Assembly (NCBI GenBank): GCA_037954235.1
Contig: JBBMOA010000014.1
Location: forward strand, 26,292,273-26,356,272
DNA length: 64,000 nt
From: Aulostomus chinensis
Taxonomy: Eukaryota > Chordata > Actinopteri > Syngnathiformes > Aulostomidae
Direction of reading: 5' to 3'
Shown: in pieces, positions 37,401 through 51,395 of the stretch
How the letters are laid out: the number at the start of each line of letters is the position of its first letter
How positions within the stretch are numbered: position 1 is the stretch's first letter
Program-made: the position numbers and the translations under genes
Notes under the pieces: model-generated
What the model saw: the letters and a program-made list of their open reading frames with translations, nothing else
Told to the model about the DNA's origin: nothing
The model's database searches: none

Positions 37401-40400
37401 GCTTAGCCTTACTAGCTGATATTAATGTACCCTCATAGTAAAAAGAAAATATGACACGGTAGCTACTGTTCATGTATTTTTTTTAAAGATCATGATCATG
37501 GATGATTTTTAGACATTTTTGGAAAAGGCAAGCCTTCGAGTGGGTTATTCTTCAGGCAAAGGCTGACTTACACTTGAGGGCCAGCAGTGCACTGCTGACT
37601 TGAACACCTTATAGCCCTGTAGGCTAAGTTGGTGTAATTTCTTTTGTAGTGGTAGTATTCTTTGTAGCATTTGCGGTGTAAGATACTTGTCAACCATTTC
37701 AAACCTCAGATCAAGCAAACTAAGTTATTTTGATACTCAAATACAGCTATTTAGTACGCAGCCAACGCTGACGGTTTATTTCACCGAACCATCTCACAAG
37801 TCTCCCAGAGAAGTAGCTCGACACTTTTACAAAAAAACTTGAAAAGGGATTGAACCGTGTCTCTCTTAAGGACAAACTTACACCAGTCTAATCAATGAAC
37901 CGACGGTAGAAAAACAAAAATGTCTTTTCCTTGTAGAAAAGCCTTCAGTGGTGTTTTCTGGTCTTCTTTCGAATAGGGAATACTCTCCAATCCATATCAG
38001 AATGTGACTTTTGATATAGCAGCATTTATGCTAACCTCTTTCAGAGTCCGTATGATAGTCACCTTCCGCTGTTTAACACATACCATGCCCTAATTCTCTC
38101 AAAGGATCTGGCTGGTCAAAAGGTTGTTGTTTCTGAGATAAACATGTAACCTGAAGCCTGAGGAGATGGCTTCTCACATGATCTTGTGACATTGTGACCT
38201 CATAAGGTTAACAGAAAGGGGGAGGGTCTGAGTTCAGTGCTTCTCTTTCTTGTGTCAAGTTATACACTCTGTGGCACGATTGAGTGATGAGGTAAAGCTC
38301 AAGTCACAGATATGAGCGCTCAAGGTCTGAAATTAGCCCCCATCAGCCATGTCACCGACTGCCATGTAAATGTTTTATAATACGAGTTTTTTTCTTCTTT
38401 CCTTTGTTGAAATAAAAACATGTCATCACTCTCTTGTCCTTTAACAACATTATTTTTAGTAATCAAGCAGCAAAGCTTCAAAATTTGATAAAACAATTAA
38501 ATTCAATTGTCATGTGCCAGACATTCAATTCATGAGCTGAAAAGTAAATTTCACAAAGTCAATATCTACTGAGCAAATGCACCCATCACATTACAGTGCC
38601 TATTTTGTCAGTTGGAATCCAAAATTTAAGCCTGCTGGAGAAGATGAGTGTGGGGACACTGAAACACTAAAACTCAGGTCAAATAACTTGTCTTACAATG
38701 AAGCTGTAGGGTAGTGTACTCACGGAGTTGATGTGGAGGGCCATGGAACTGCTCTGCATGGGATATATGGTGGTCTGACAGCCAGTCAGTGGAGTTTCCA
38801 GTGTATAGTGGGTAGCATTGACTGTTGCTTTGCATTCTGGGTCTTGAAGCGTGAGGTTTGCATGAACAAACCCATGTGCCTGTGGAAACATAAATAAATG
38901 GCACTATTGGACACAGATAAAAACCTTTTCCTTTATTAGGTTATTTTCATAATTGTGAAAAAAAGACGAAAAGTTAAAGTGGCTATGTGGGACTTTGAGT
39001 TCCCAGGAATTAACAAAACCCACAAGGTGGTTTAGCTCCAACCCCAGCTTTTCCTAATTACGCTCAATGCCAGTTTCCATTCTGTGATGTGGCCAAATGT
39101 TGAGCCCCATACTGTTCACTGCTGCTGCTGCTGCTGACATTTAAACAGAAAAAGAAATTTGTCATTTCTTCCTCTTGTTTTACTTTTGTAGATCTGAAAC
39201 ATACTAGAACCACTTCATCTTAATAAATGAGACCATGCCAGCAGGCAGAACTGCGCTCTCAAGCTGACAGACCAAATATTAATCTATACGTAACCATCAT
39301 ATTTGGATGTGGAGACGAATGAGTTTGATTGGAGCTCATTTGCAGAGGGCTCAGTTGTCAATGTGTTTAGGAGTGAGAGAGGGACGATAAAGGCCTCAGC
39401 TCAGCTCAGCCAAGGAAATATGATTCATTCAGCCTCTTAATTGATCCAGACATCATTATTCTTTTGCTGGATGTCTACAGTGTTTGTTGCATTTTGTTCC
39501 TCCTGTCACAGTTTGTTACGTCATCTGAATCGCATGAGCAGAGATGCATAACAACCAAGTATCCAAAAGTCTGGGGACAATAATGAATGAAGTCTGGTCC
39601 AGAAGATTGAAACTCTTTAATTTTCTGTTCCATTTGTCACTGTTCAGACTATGAAAGAAAATTTTTAAGTATTAGTAAGAATGGAATATGAGTAAAACTG
39701 TCTTGGAATCAGCAGACATCCATTAACAGGAGATGGATACAGACTATTACATAAACCTCTAAATCTTAGGTCTCTGGACACTGAATTGTCAGGCTTACGG
39801 TGCCTTTTGTACAGCTCAGTTGTACCTAGCTTACACTTTTCAAGAAATGCCTGTACAATATTTTTGTTTAAATCTCTTTTTATTTTATCTACAGTCAACC
39901 TCTGCACATCTGCTCTTCGTCTATGTCTGTCCTGCAGTGTTTGGCAAAGCTGCAGCCCTGCTTCTTTTTTTTATGGTCTTCGCCTGTCCAGCTTGATTAA
40001 TTGTGTGTTTCTGAGGATATACGCTATACATGATGTGTAAGTTGGTTTTTGGAGATGGGAACCACAAAATTACACTTCACTATTTCAAAAATAACAAGTA
40101 GCTTCAGAATATTGTGCACTCACTTGCAGGCTCTCTTTGCTGATGCTGACTACCATCCTTGTGTCTTCACAATGCACACTGAGGCCGACGCTCAGTACGC
40201 CCTGCTGCTCTTCTGGTTCCCTGTTTTCCCAGGGCCGGTCGTCGAGCAGAGAGGGCAGTTGCAAGTGGGGCAGGTCTGGAGACACAGGTGGAGGGAAAGG
40301 AAAGGGTAGACTGGAGCGGCGGGAAGTGGTTCCCCTTCCTGGAGGTGGACTAGAGTCACGCAGGATAGAGAGCTCTGGAGGCAACATGCTTTCCAGATGA

Positions 40401-43400
40401 TCCACCACATCTGGAAGTGACATATGGTATGAGAGTCATGAGGCTGCTTTTACAGACATGGAAAATGCATAGGACTTCCACTGTAAAACCATTTCCCAAA
40501 ATCACCCTTGTCATTTGTGCTCTATGTAGGTATTTCACTTCAATATACATACAACAAAAGTATTTCTTGTTAAAGTACATTTTCAGTTGCTTCCGATGAG
40601 GTTTTTACTAATTACCTGGTTCTCTAAGCCAGATGTTGAAGTGGTTGGCCACAGGAGTGCTGGTGTACGTCGTGACTGGACTATAGTTGTGCTCCTCAGC
40701 CCACTTGATCAAGGCTTGAGACCCTAATGGCAAGTGCTGCTTAGGGATCTTGGACACTTGCATCAGTCTCGCCGTGTCTGAACTAACACTCACAGTATCA
40801 GAGGCCTGTGGAAAAGAACATTTGTTTTTTCTCTTATTGCATCAAACAAATCAAATGGATCATACACAAGCAGCAGCTCTGTTCAGATCTTTAGAAACAA
40901 AAACCATGATTTATCATTCAGGTATTAGCACAGATATTCAGCTTCAAGTACAGTCCTGTGCTTAGTCAAGTGTGAATCAGTTGAGTGACGATGAGGTAAT
41001 GAGCGTGTAGCAGCTTGATCAAAGCTAGGAAAGCAACTTGTTAGCTTGATCCTAGACTTCATGTCTTTAACATCCCACCCTCCCTTAGTGAGTGCTCTTT
41101 TGTCACTGCCATTTCCCACAAAATCTGAGTCTCTTAAGCAACTCTGACATGAATCCTGTTTCTATCTGAATTCAGGCTTCACTTTCACGACACATCCTAT
41201 CACATACTTGACACCCTCCCAACATTTTTTGCACAAGCACTGCATCCTGTATGCCACTCACTGAGCTTTGGGAAATAAAACCTCGTAAACAGATTCAAAG
41301 TAGATACAACCCAATACATCACAACTATTCATGGTGAGTTGCCAGATGTAACCACAGAATATAGCGTGCTCATCCTCACACTATTATTCGACGACCTTTC
41401 CCCGCTAAATTATCACACACCACAAATTCCATCGAGGCATTTAAGAGACATTGTGATCACAGGAAGTTAGCAAAAGAAACCAAAAAGGGGTCCACCTTCG
41501 ACCATGTTTGATATAATGGGGCGGGTAGCAGGAGTAGCAGTGGCAGGTACAGTAACAAAAAGCATTTTCCAAATGAAGGCCTCCCTTTCTGTTGACAAAA
41601 TTGACAAAAATATGAAGCAAATCGAGAGATGTTAAAGTTTGTGCAAAAAATATGATAAAGTGCAACTGCCAAACGAACTCAGCAACAGCGAACAAAAAGT
41701 CAAGGGTCAACTTGCTTGTCAGAATGTCAGTGAAATGAAGAGAATGTCAATACTGCTGAAATATGTATAGCTACTTAACTCCAATTAGATATGACTGATT
41801 GTTCCTCAAAAGCTGCCATTCATTCCAAATTGTTAATTCTTGCACTAGAGTTCAAATTTATTCATAGGCACAGGCTCCTCATCATCATCAAACACTATTT
41901 TACAAGGGGGTTAAGTGCAAAATGGAATTATTAACTCATGCCAACACTTAAACTATTTAAATGTCACAAATGAAAGACTTCAAATTAAAACTTAGGCATA
42001 GCTAGATAAACTCAGAGTTGATACTTGCTCTAAAAACAGAATTATTTCCTTTCCAAACAAGAATGTTATTGTCTCTTGTTACTGTGTTTCGGACTGGTGA
42101 TTGGGGGAAAAAAAACTGTTTGATGACCTCATCTCGGCCTTCAGCAGAAAGATTTAAACATCTAATGAACTAAACTTTAACAAATGACATTAATCCATCA
42201 AGACGTACATTGACATAATCAATGTCATAAGTCAGTCTACAAACATTTGTGCTCCTATTAGGTCTGTGAGTTTAACAAGCTTTGGCATGCGTAGTTACAT
42301 TCCTGAGCGTATGATTGGCTAACGGCTTTTGCAATGCCCAAATATATATATTTTTAAATTAAACTAGCCTTTTAATACATCTACTACATGCATTATCTTT
42401 GCTCACAAATCTGTCCGTATATCCCAACTCAAGATGAGGCAAAAACAGCTCTGTATTCACATTACGTTACACTCACACAAGCTGACTGACTGTACAGCTG
42501 TGACCAGGCAGCTGTAAAAACACATCGTCTGGCAGAAATGCAGAGTCATGGCTGCATCAGCCCTGTAGGAGTGTCAGCATTACACAGTGAGGAAAACCAG
42601 AGACCCCTGCATCAGTTAACACCAGTACGGAGGGGTGCAGCCATGACAGCGATACACAGTAAGAACAGAATATCAGCAGAAATTCTCAATATTATTGAGT
42701 TACTCTTTATTCTACAGCACCGTTTTTTTTTTCCAACCCTGGAGCAAGAAGTGGTTGAACGGATTCCAATTTACATGCTCTATATTTACACTATTCTTCC
42801 AAAGTGTACATAGAATGGGAGTCATATTCTGATTGCTCCTAATAGGCCTGAGAGGTGTGAATAATGATGATGATGAAGATTTGATGTTGTGTAATGTGTA
42901 CTAGGTAGAAAGCCATATCTTTGAGTAATCTGCAGTCATCAGCTCGTTTTTTTTCTCCTCTGTGCAAATACGTCCTAACAGCTAACAGCTTCAGGAAGGG
43001 CCCAAGGTGAAAGCTGCTCACGATTCACACAGTCACACTCTAATGGGAGGCAGCTTGGATTTTATGTGAAGCTATAATTCTGCAGAGGTCTTGCCTCTGA
43101 AAATATGCGAAGACCCTACCACCCTTGCCTCCAACTCAGTTATTACAAACCCAAAAGAATGACATGCAACGAAATTTCAAAGTTCCTCCCAACATGTTAT
43201 CGCCCACTCCCTCCAGCAGCGAGGTCCAGGTGCCAATTCAACAACTGCGCTGGTGTGACAAATTCTTCACCGATGACAAGTGATGATCGCTCTGTCTGTG
43301 ATATGTGAGTCACTGCGATGTGTGATAAGACTAGAAATCTCAGTGGTCAACAAATGCTGCAGCTTACCAAGACATTCAGTTTGCCAATCACATTGTGGGA

Positions 43401-45479
43401 CTTGATGACCCAGTTTACAGACTTAGCACACTTGAGGAGCAAGAACACATCACGATGGAGCGGGGCACCATCCTCCAGCGGCCGTAGATCCACTATCACA
43501 TCTACCTGGAATGCACTACAGAAAGAGAGAGAAAAAGACAAAGAATTTTGGATAGCTTGTTCTGTGTAGCGTTATCATGCTTTCTGTGTCTGGCCAAATA
43601 ATTAAAAAGCTGGATTTATTCCCAGAAATAAACAGACATTATGCACTGCAGATTGTGCTAGGGTGAGACAGAGAACAGCCACCAGCACATTCCCAGATTT
43701 GTACGGAACAATAACTCCACTGGGGGAATGAGGAAATTTCCTGGATGTTAAGATGCAGTTTTGAAATAAGTTCTCAAAAGGAACACGTAACCCAAAATAA
43801 ACCCCACAGGGATTACTGAGAGCATCCTGATGTGAAAAATAAACTATGACAATACCTCTTCTTAGCTTTGGCTGTCTTAGTTGCTCACCTGCTGGAGTTG
43901 GGGGCTTGAAGTTCGATGATGTGGACTTCTTGGTCCTTGTCTGGCCCAGACAGGACACACCCCTTTGATGTCTGGGGCTCCACATAGCCACCCAGGTAGT
44001 TCAGAGACAGGAACTTGCTATCAATCTTGCAAGTGTCAGAAAAAACTGGATCTGAAAATGTAGAGACGTTGAAGTTACTGGTCAGAGGTTCTTCTCGGAT
44101 GCCATTTTGCTACTCTTGAGGACTTTTTATTGCTCCTACACCAGAGAGGTAAAATTCCAAAGTCCGCTACAGAGCAGCAGCCCTTGTGTTCCTGTTCACG
44201 GATATTTAAGAAGCTTGGATGTGAGGCATGCACGACCCATCTTTCTATCAACAGGGACATTTCTTTTTTTCAGTTTACGTGGGAAAGCTAAAACCAAAAT
44301 TTTGCCAGAAGTTCTGCACAATAACAGGACAAAAAGGTTCATAAACAAATTAAACCAAACCCCTCTACTGTTTTTCCTCCACTATCACAACTGTCAAAAT
44401 ATTCTGCTGAGAAAGCACCTTCACTGAACATGAAAAGTTAGACCCCTTCTCTGCACTCAGAGAAAACACAAGACAGATGCTTCCTTATTTGGCAAACAGA
44501 GCCTAGGACAAAGTGTAAACTTTAGGCTGGCATCTTCCTCTCTGGAACCCATGTGGCACTTGGTTTGGGAGCAAAGGGAGCATCTGTCCATCTTAGCGAA
44601 ATGCTGCGGCAGTTGAGGTGAAGAGGAAATATACAATTCTTTGCTCACAGTATACAACATGATAATGTGGGCTTTTGCCAAACCACAGTCCTGTATGACA
44701 AAGGCTTGACAGTGAGCAACTATTTACAGAGAGAATCATCACTGGCAGCAAATGAACCAGTATTTCTTGATACATTTCTATGCTGTCTGGAAGTTGATAC
44801 ATTATGAAGGCAGATGTCTGTTGAAGAGCACTGAATGAGGAATCAGGTCCAGGGCTCAAGATGTAAGAAGACAAATCAGAGATTCCCCTGAGACTCTCTC
44901 CAGTGTTTCTTTACTTTATACACTACGAGCAAAAAGGACAGAGGCAATCTTTATTCATTTAAGCTATTTGTTCTAATAAGATTTGTTCAACCCCTACATG
45001 CCTTTGAGCAATTCTTTTTATTATAGTTTTACCATCTTAGTGAAAACTATGGGAGTAACAGCATTTCATGAAGGAGAGAAGTGACAGGCATTGAAAAGGA
45101 TCTAGGAATCTAGGGAGGATATATTGGGAGCTGCATCTACTGATCAGTTTAAAATAATATCTTACTGCATTTACTTTTGTGGTTTAACACATGCTAACAT
45201 GCAGGCAATGCCATATACAATATCTACACATTCCTATCCCTGGTTGCATGCTGTTTTTTTGACTGATGGATGCGGTAATAAATACAAGTTAGCAATACAG
45301 TATGTACTGTGTATGAACATGACATGATCTTAAATGTTCCATAATCAGTCCTGACAGTGTCTGCCAAGAATTTAAAAGGACATTAGCAACCCAGAATAAC
45401 TGCTGCAAATGCTGATGCAGCTACAGGTCTGCTTGCAGATGTGTGGAGCGATAAGACAGAGAGAGAGAGAGAGAGAGAG

Positions 45480-45548
<69 letters not shown>

Positions 45549-48500
45549 TTGTGAACAATTCCATAGTTCTGTAGATCAGGGCAAAGCACAGGAAAAATCT
45601 ATGGCTGCTCATAATTGACAGCATTGTCCTCCACAGACCTGCATCTGCACACTTAGGACTTGCTGTTCTTTTGCTAAGTAAATACAAAGAAAAACCTCAA
45701 CACAATCTAAGCCCGTTCCAGATTTTTGCTTACAAACTGCTTGAAGTGCGGGGGTTAGGCACTAAGAAACTCTTTTAGAGGCTCAATCACTCTGAGTGAA
45801 GGGGATCCTTATGCTGGCTTTCAGACCTCCGTATGCACCTCATTTTTGTGAAAAGAGACTGTATGCAGTTTATTTTTGAGTTAAAAAGATGTCATTGACA
45901 AAAATCTGACCTATTCAGATACTTTCAGGTCCGTCATTTTATTCAAAAACAGAGTTCAACGTTTCCTGCTTTTCCAGCAGACTCAGGACTTGAAAAGATT
46001 TTGCGTAACCCTATGCATTTTGGGAGGCATATCGCAAACATCTCAAATATAATTACCTCTCTTCAGGAAACATCATTAGATGGGCTTAGAACTGCATGGT
46101 CTGACGAACCCGGCTATGAAATTCCTGAATACTTCTGGGAACGTGCTCAGAAAAGAATTAACGGAACATCATCCTGTGCGCGGCTTAGCCTGATACAATT
46201 CAAAGTCTTTCATTGAATTTACTATACAAAATCTAAACTTTCAAGAATTTACGACGATGTTGATGACAGGTGTGAGCGCCGCAATTCTGCTCCAGCAAAT
46301 ATGACCCATATGTTTTGGAATTGCCCTCAGTTAACAAAATTTTGGTCATCTATCTGTAAAACACTAAATGATGCTTTTAACACTAAAATCAAACCGTCTG
46401 CAGATATGGCCATCTTTGGAGTGTTGGTTGATGAGCACATGCTACCCATTAACAAGATGAACGCTTTTGCCTTCGCATCTCTGGTAGCCCGTAGAAATAT
46501 AGTCTTACATTGGAAATCTCCTGAACCACCCAAAGTGTCTGTCTGGCTCGCTGAATTAATGTTTTTCTTGAAATTAGAGAAAATGAAATACTTAACTAGA
46601 GGTTCAACGAAACAATTTCACAAGATGTGGGACCCTCTGATTGAGTACTTTAAAGATCTCAAGACCCTTCCATGAACCTATGGAGCCCTGAGATATATAT
46701 CTGATCTTGCCTCATCATTGACATGTACTTGAACCTGTAATGCCCTCATTGTCTGTCATTAATATTTTATAATAATTTTTTTTATTTTATTCTATTTTGA
46801 TTTTCAACTTCACCACTGTACAGACACTTTAATTCTTGCCACTATTACTATTATCATTATTATTATTATTGTTTTCCTCTTTATTTGTTTATTTAATTTA
46901 TGATGTCTTTCATTTATGTAACTTTGCTATCTATGCTTATGTTTGTTTGTTTGTGCAGCAGTATATGGGTGTTGTGGGTGGGTTTTGTCTGTTAAAAAGA
47001 AAAAAATCTAATTCCAGATATTGTATTTAAATGCATCTTACTTTGTACTTTCTTGAATAAAAATATACTTAAAAAAAAAAAGATGTCATTGATGCAGACT
47101 ATCATTGTGGTATTGATACCTGGTTGAATAAAGATTGAGACTTTGGATGACCAAAATTCAGGACCATTTGTCAGGAAAATGTCTGGTGCCAACTCGATGT
47201 AGAACGCTGCTGTTCAGTGACAAAAATCCAACATCGAATATCAACAGCATCTTGATGTCGAGGTGTTGCGACCACATGCTAAACATGATCATGTTAAATC
47301 AGCACAATATGAAATTCTAACATTTTAGTCACTGTTAATTTGTTATCGTTGGGCGAGAAGCAGGGTACACCCTGGACAGATCACCAGTCCATCACAGAGC
47401 CTACATTTATAGACAGACAACCATTCATTATCCCACTCCTGAGCCATTTAGAGTCCCCAGTTCAACTAACTCACAGGTTTTTGATATGTGGGAGGAAGAA
47501 CAACCAATATGAACCCACATTGGCACCAGGAGAAAGGCAAACCCCACACAGAAGGCCCCAGCCCTCCTGTGACCTAAACCGGATATCTAGACATAGGATG
47601 GATTGATAGATATGTAGTTGTTGCTCATCAGTTAAAAAATAATACTTGCAGCCCATTCACCAAAAACAACATAAGGATCACTAAATCACATTAAAAATGT
47701 ATAAATGTATACTTGTAAAATGTACTGTAAAACCATTTGTATTTGTTTGGCTGTGTACTTTAAATTCCTGATGTGGTAAAGGTGAATGTCTGTTGAAGGA
47801 AGGGAATTCTTTAACCTGAACAGTGGATGTGTGAACCTCCAGTCTGGGCTCTAACAGCTTCAATAAAGTTCTTCGAATCGAGCAGGGACTTGGGAGGTGG
47901 GCTATGAAGCCTTGAGCTATGTTTGGGAATTTCGGAATTCTGTTACACACCTTCTCCAACTTTGATGTATATGTCTTGGGTCATCCTGAGCTCAGAGAAA
48001 GAGGTGACGGCCCTGTAGATCTTCTGGGCCCAGTTGAGGAGGTGCTCGTTGCCATGGGGAAGGGTCTGCTTTTGGATCTGGCAAGAGAGGGAAAAGTTTC
48101 CCGCCTGAAAGTGGACCTCTGAGCCCTCAGGTACCTGGAGGAGGAGAAAACACTGTATGTTAGAGCATAAAGGAGCTGCTGCAGTGTGATAAGTTAACGC
48201 ACTTCTGATGCAATTTAAGAAATCATGCTATGAATATAATTACATTTTCTAGATTAAAAAGTCTTTCCAGACCAGAAGTCAAATCTTTTATCTGCACAAA
48301 AGTCTAATCATCCTTACAGTACACACAAAAACGTAAGATTGTAAAAAGAAAAACCTTCAGTCAGACTGACTTTCCCAAATTAAACTCCTTCTGTAAACAC
48401 TAGTGAAACCCATCTCTCACACTCCGTCCCAACTGTTAGTCAGAGCTTCTACAAATATTCTCAGTGTATTTTTGCACATGCCCCCACACACAATAAGGTG

Positions 48501-49408
48501 TCTAGTTTCCAATGTTTACACAGTATGCTGCCTTGAAATGCGTCATCATAAATGTGTAGGTCTGCTTCAAAATGGCCACAATCAGTCACAGAGAAGATGA
48601 ACAAGGAAGGAGGTAAGTAGGTGGACAAACTGTGAAAGAAGGGACACATCTTTTGAAAACATCCAGCCATTTGCCAGGTGAGAAGAACACATTCAACATC
48701 ATTACAGCATCATATTACACATTTCTGCACTGTTAAAGATGAAAACTGCAGTGATGAATACTAAGTTGTTCTACTGAATCCAACTGTAAAATATCAACAG
48801 TCATGTAAAAATATATAAAAATGAGGGAGATGCTATAAAAATATGAACTGAAAGAAGAAATCGAATAGGGAAACTGTTTCTGTTACTACTGAGAAGGAAC
48901 CGCCCCTTTGGTACCTAATGTAGCTCAGCCCCTATGCCTCATTTCAGAGCGATAAACATTCACATGTGCTGAAAAAAAGGCACAACCAAATGAGTCCAGG
49001 CACACAGTCTAGACAGCCTACATCATTTTATTTCCATGCTTACTTCCCTAACTCAAAAGTTATCCAGTGTGTGTTCAGGAGACATGGCACTGCAAGTCCA
49101 ATTAAAACATGAAATCCCCAAAAAATCATTTTGAATCAGACAGAAAATACCTTTTATTTGTTACATCACTACCAAGTTGTTCCTAAATTCCAATCATTCT
49201 CTCTTGATAGTAGTATCATATCCCTTCTGAGAATTTTTCAGACTCAACTCAAATCAAATCTGCTCATGTGCTACATCTGTCTGACCTCTGGATACTCCTC
49301 TGACGTTCCTGGCATTGTCACCAGAGGCAGTAAATACTGCTGCCTAGGAGGCAGACTCTGTCGAAGAATTCAGGTCGATTTTATTTTTGGTGCATTTACT
49401 TCAGCAAG

Positions 49409-49448
<40 letters not shown>

Positions 49449-51341
49449 GGTACCCTGAGCCAGTGAGGAGGGGGTGGGCGTTGTTAACCAAGCTCACAAG
49501 AGTTTATCAGTTTAATTGCAGGAATATGACTGTAATTAGTCGCAAAGAATTAGAGGGGAAAGCCTGAAAGCCAAATCAGCTCCAGGCTTTCCAAAGTGCT
49601 GAAAACCTCAGGAATTTGAAACAGGGAAGCAGGGGAACACTGGGCTTTAACAAACTCTCTGTATACCTTATGCCTAGTTCATTGACCAAAGCTACCTAAA
49701 ACGCTAGAAAGCAAAAAGTATTTCCTTTTAAATAGAATTTAAAGGAACATAACAACTTGTTGAGAAAATGTTTAATTCAATCCATCCAGATCAAGAAAAG
49801 TAGAGGGATCTTTCCTCTGAGCTGCATTTGGGAGCTGAGACTCAATAAAGAGACCTGCTTTAGTCAGCTCAGCTCAATAAATAGCAATGGATGGGAAGTG
49901 TTAGCATACCTTTGTCTGTCAGTGAGAATACTTTGTTTCACTAACTAAAGTCGCCATTTCCATCCATTTTCTACCACTTATCCTGTCAAGGGTCGCGGGG
50001 GAGCTGGAGTCATCCCAGCAGCCTTTGTCAGATCATTTATTTACCATCCATCCATTTTAGATCGAAGCGAAGTAAAATCTGGTCAACTGGACGTAAGTTT
50101 ATCTTGAAGACGTTTCACCTCTCATCCGAGAGGCTTCTTCAGTTCTAGTGAAGAGTGTGGAAACTCCAGCTTATAAACCTATGTGGGAGTGGTCAGTGCT
50201 ATTGTGGTGGAAACGACCCTCCCGAGACTCACCTGGCCTCCCCAAACGACAGTCGTTGTGCGGTGTCAGGGAGTTTCAGGGGTGGTCGTTAGGGAGTTTC
50301 ACCGACCACTCAGAAGATAATGGGCTGTGCTGGCATCAGCCGTTCCACATGGGTCTTTCAGCTGAGCTCTTTGGGGAAGCTTTGAAAGGACTTGGTTGTA
50401 AATAGGTGAAAGGAACGACTGTCGTTTGGGGAGGCCAGGTGAGTCTCGGGAGGGTCGTTTCCACCACAATAGCACTGACCACTCCCACATAGGTTTATAA
50501 GCTGGAGTTTCCACACTCTTCACTAGAACTGAAGAAGCCTCTCGGATGAGAGGTGAAACGTCTTCAAGATAAACTTACGTCCAGTTGACCAGATTTTTCT
50601 TCGCTTCGATCTACGATGACCTGGATGAATGAGAACCTACACAGACATCCATCCATTTTCTACCATTTATCCTATTAAGGGTTGCTGGGGGGGTGGAGCC
50701 TATCCCAGCAGCCTTTGGGCATTAGGCGGGGTTCACCCTGGACAGGTCTCCAGTCCATCGCAGGACCAACACATAGAGACAGACAACCATTCACACTCAC
50801 ATTCATACCTACAGTCAGTTTAGAGTATCAATCAGCCTCGTCCCCTCTTGATGTCTTTGGACTGTGGAGGAAGCTGGAGTACCAGAGAGAACCCAGCAGG
50901 AACAGGGAGAACATGTAAACTCCACTCGGCTCGAACCCGGAACTTTCTTGCTGTGAGGCAAGAGTGCTAACCACTGCACCACCGTGCTGCCCTAGCTGAA
51001 GTTTTGAGTAGCGATATCAAATCACTGCCCCCAGTCAGCAAATTACTTTTGACTACGTGTCTGATTCTAAAGTTACAGTCTCCACATTTTAAATTGTTAT
51101 TTGTTCATTGCAAGTGCTCGTCACGGACCTAGTTATATTAAAGGAAGCAACGGTTGTACTGGAGAAAAGTATATCTAATAACTTTTAAGAGAAGTCAACA
51201 TTTCCCTACCACTACCATTCATAGTGCTTAGCCATCTTAGCACTCAGTTGGTCTCTGTGGGTCTCGGCTCCCTACTGAAGCACAGACAAGGGGAGGACTC
51301 TTCTCTTATATTTCTAAGAGGGTGGTGTGTTCATTTAGGTT

Positions 51342-51395
<54 letters not shown>

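Larger units (their letters stand above)
44052..47950 (-). other. tgfbr3: tgfbr3 intron (3.9 kb) with a microsatellite, an L1-like insertion and a SINE
   Basis: It holds (AG)n(GT)n at 45457-45544, the L1-like insertion at 45899-47076 and a degraded SINE at 47343-47610. The rest is unassigned. Confidence 0.7.

Noticed and set aside
39665..39907. 80-codon Lys/Arg-rich minus-strand ORF in a tgfbr3 intron
   Set aside because: No domain identified, and the neighbouring exons join in phase without it.
45383..45687. ORFs with long His-Thr repeats
   Set aside because: They are translations of the (AG)n(GT)n microsatellite and its flanks.
50148..50523. Two ORFs on opposite strands with the same N-terminal peptide
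   Set aside because: This is an inverted repeat read from both strands; there is no independent evidence of a protein.
50520..50600. Possible hammerhead ribozyme core (CGGATGAGAGGTGAAACGTC) in the fold-back arm
   Set aside because: Penelope-like elements can carry hammerheads, but the invariant CTGATGA is CGGATGA here, and CCTCTC/GAGAGG forms a competing perfect hairpin with no room for a normal stem II. Not supported without folding and comparison.
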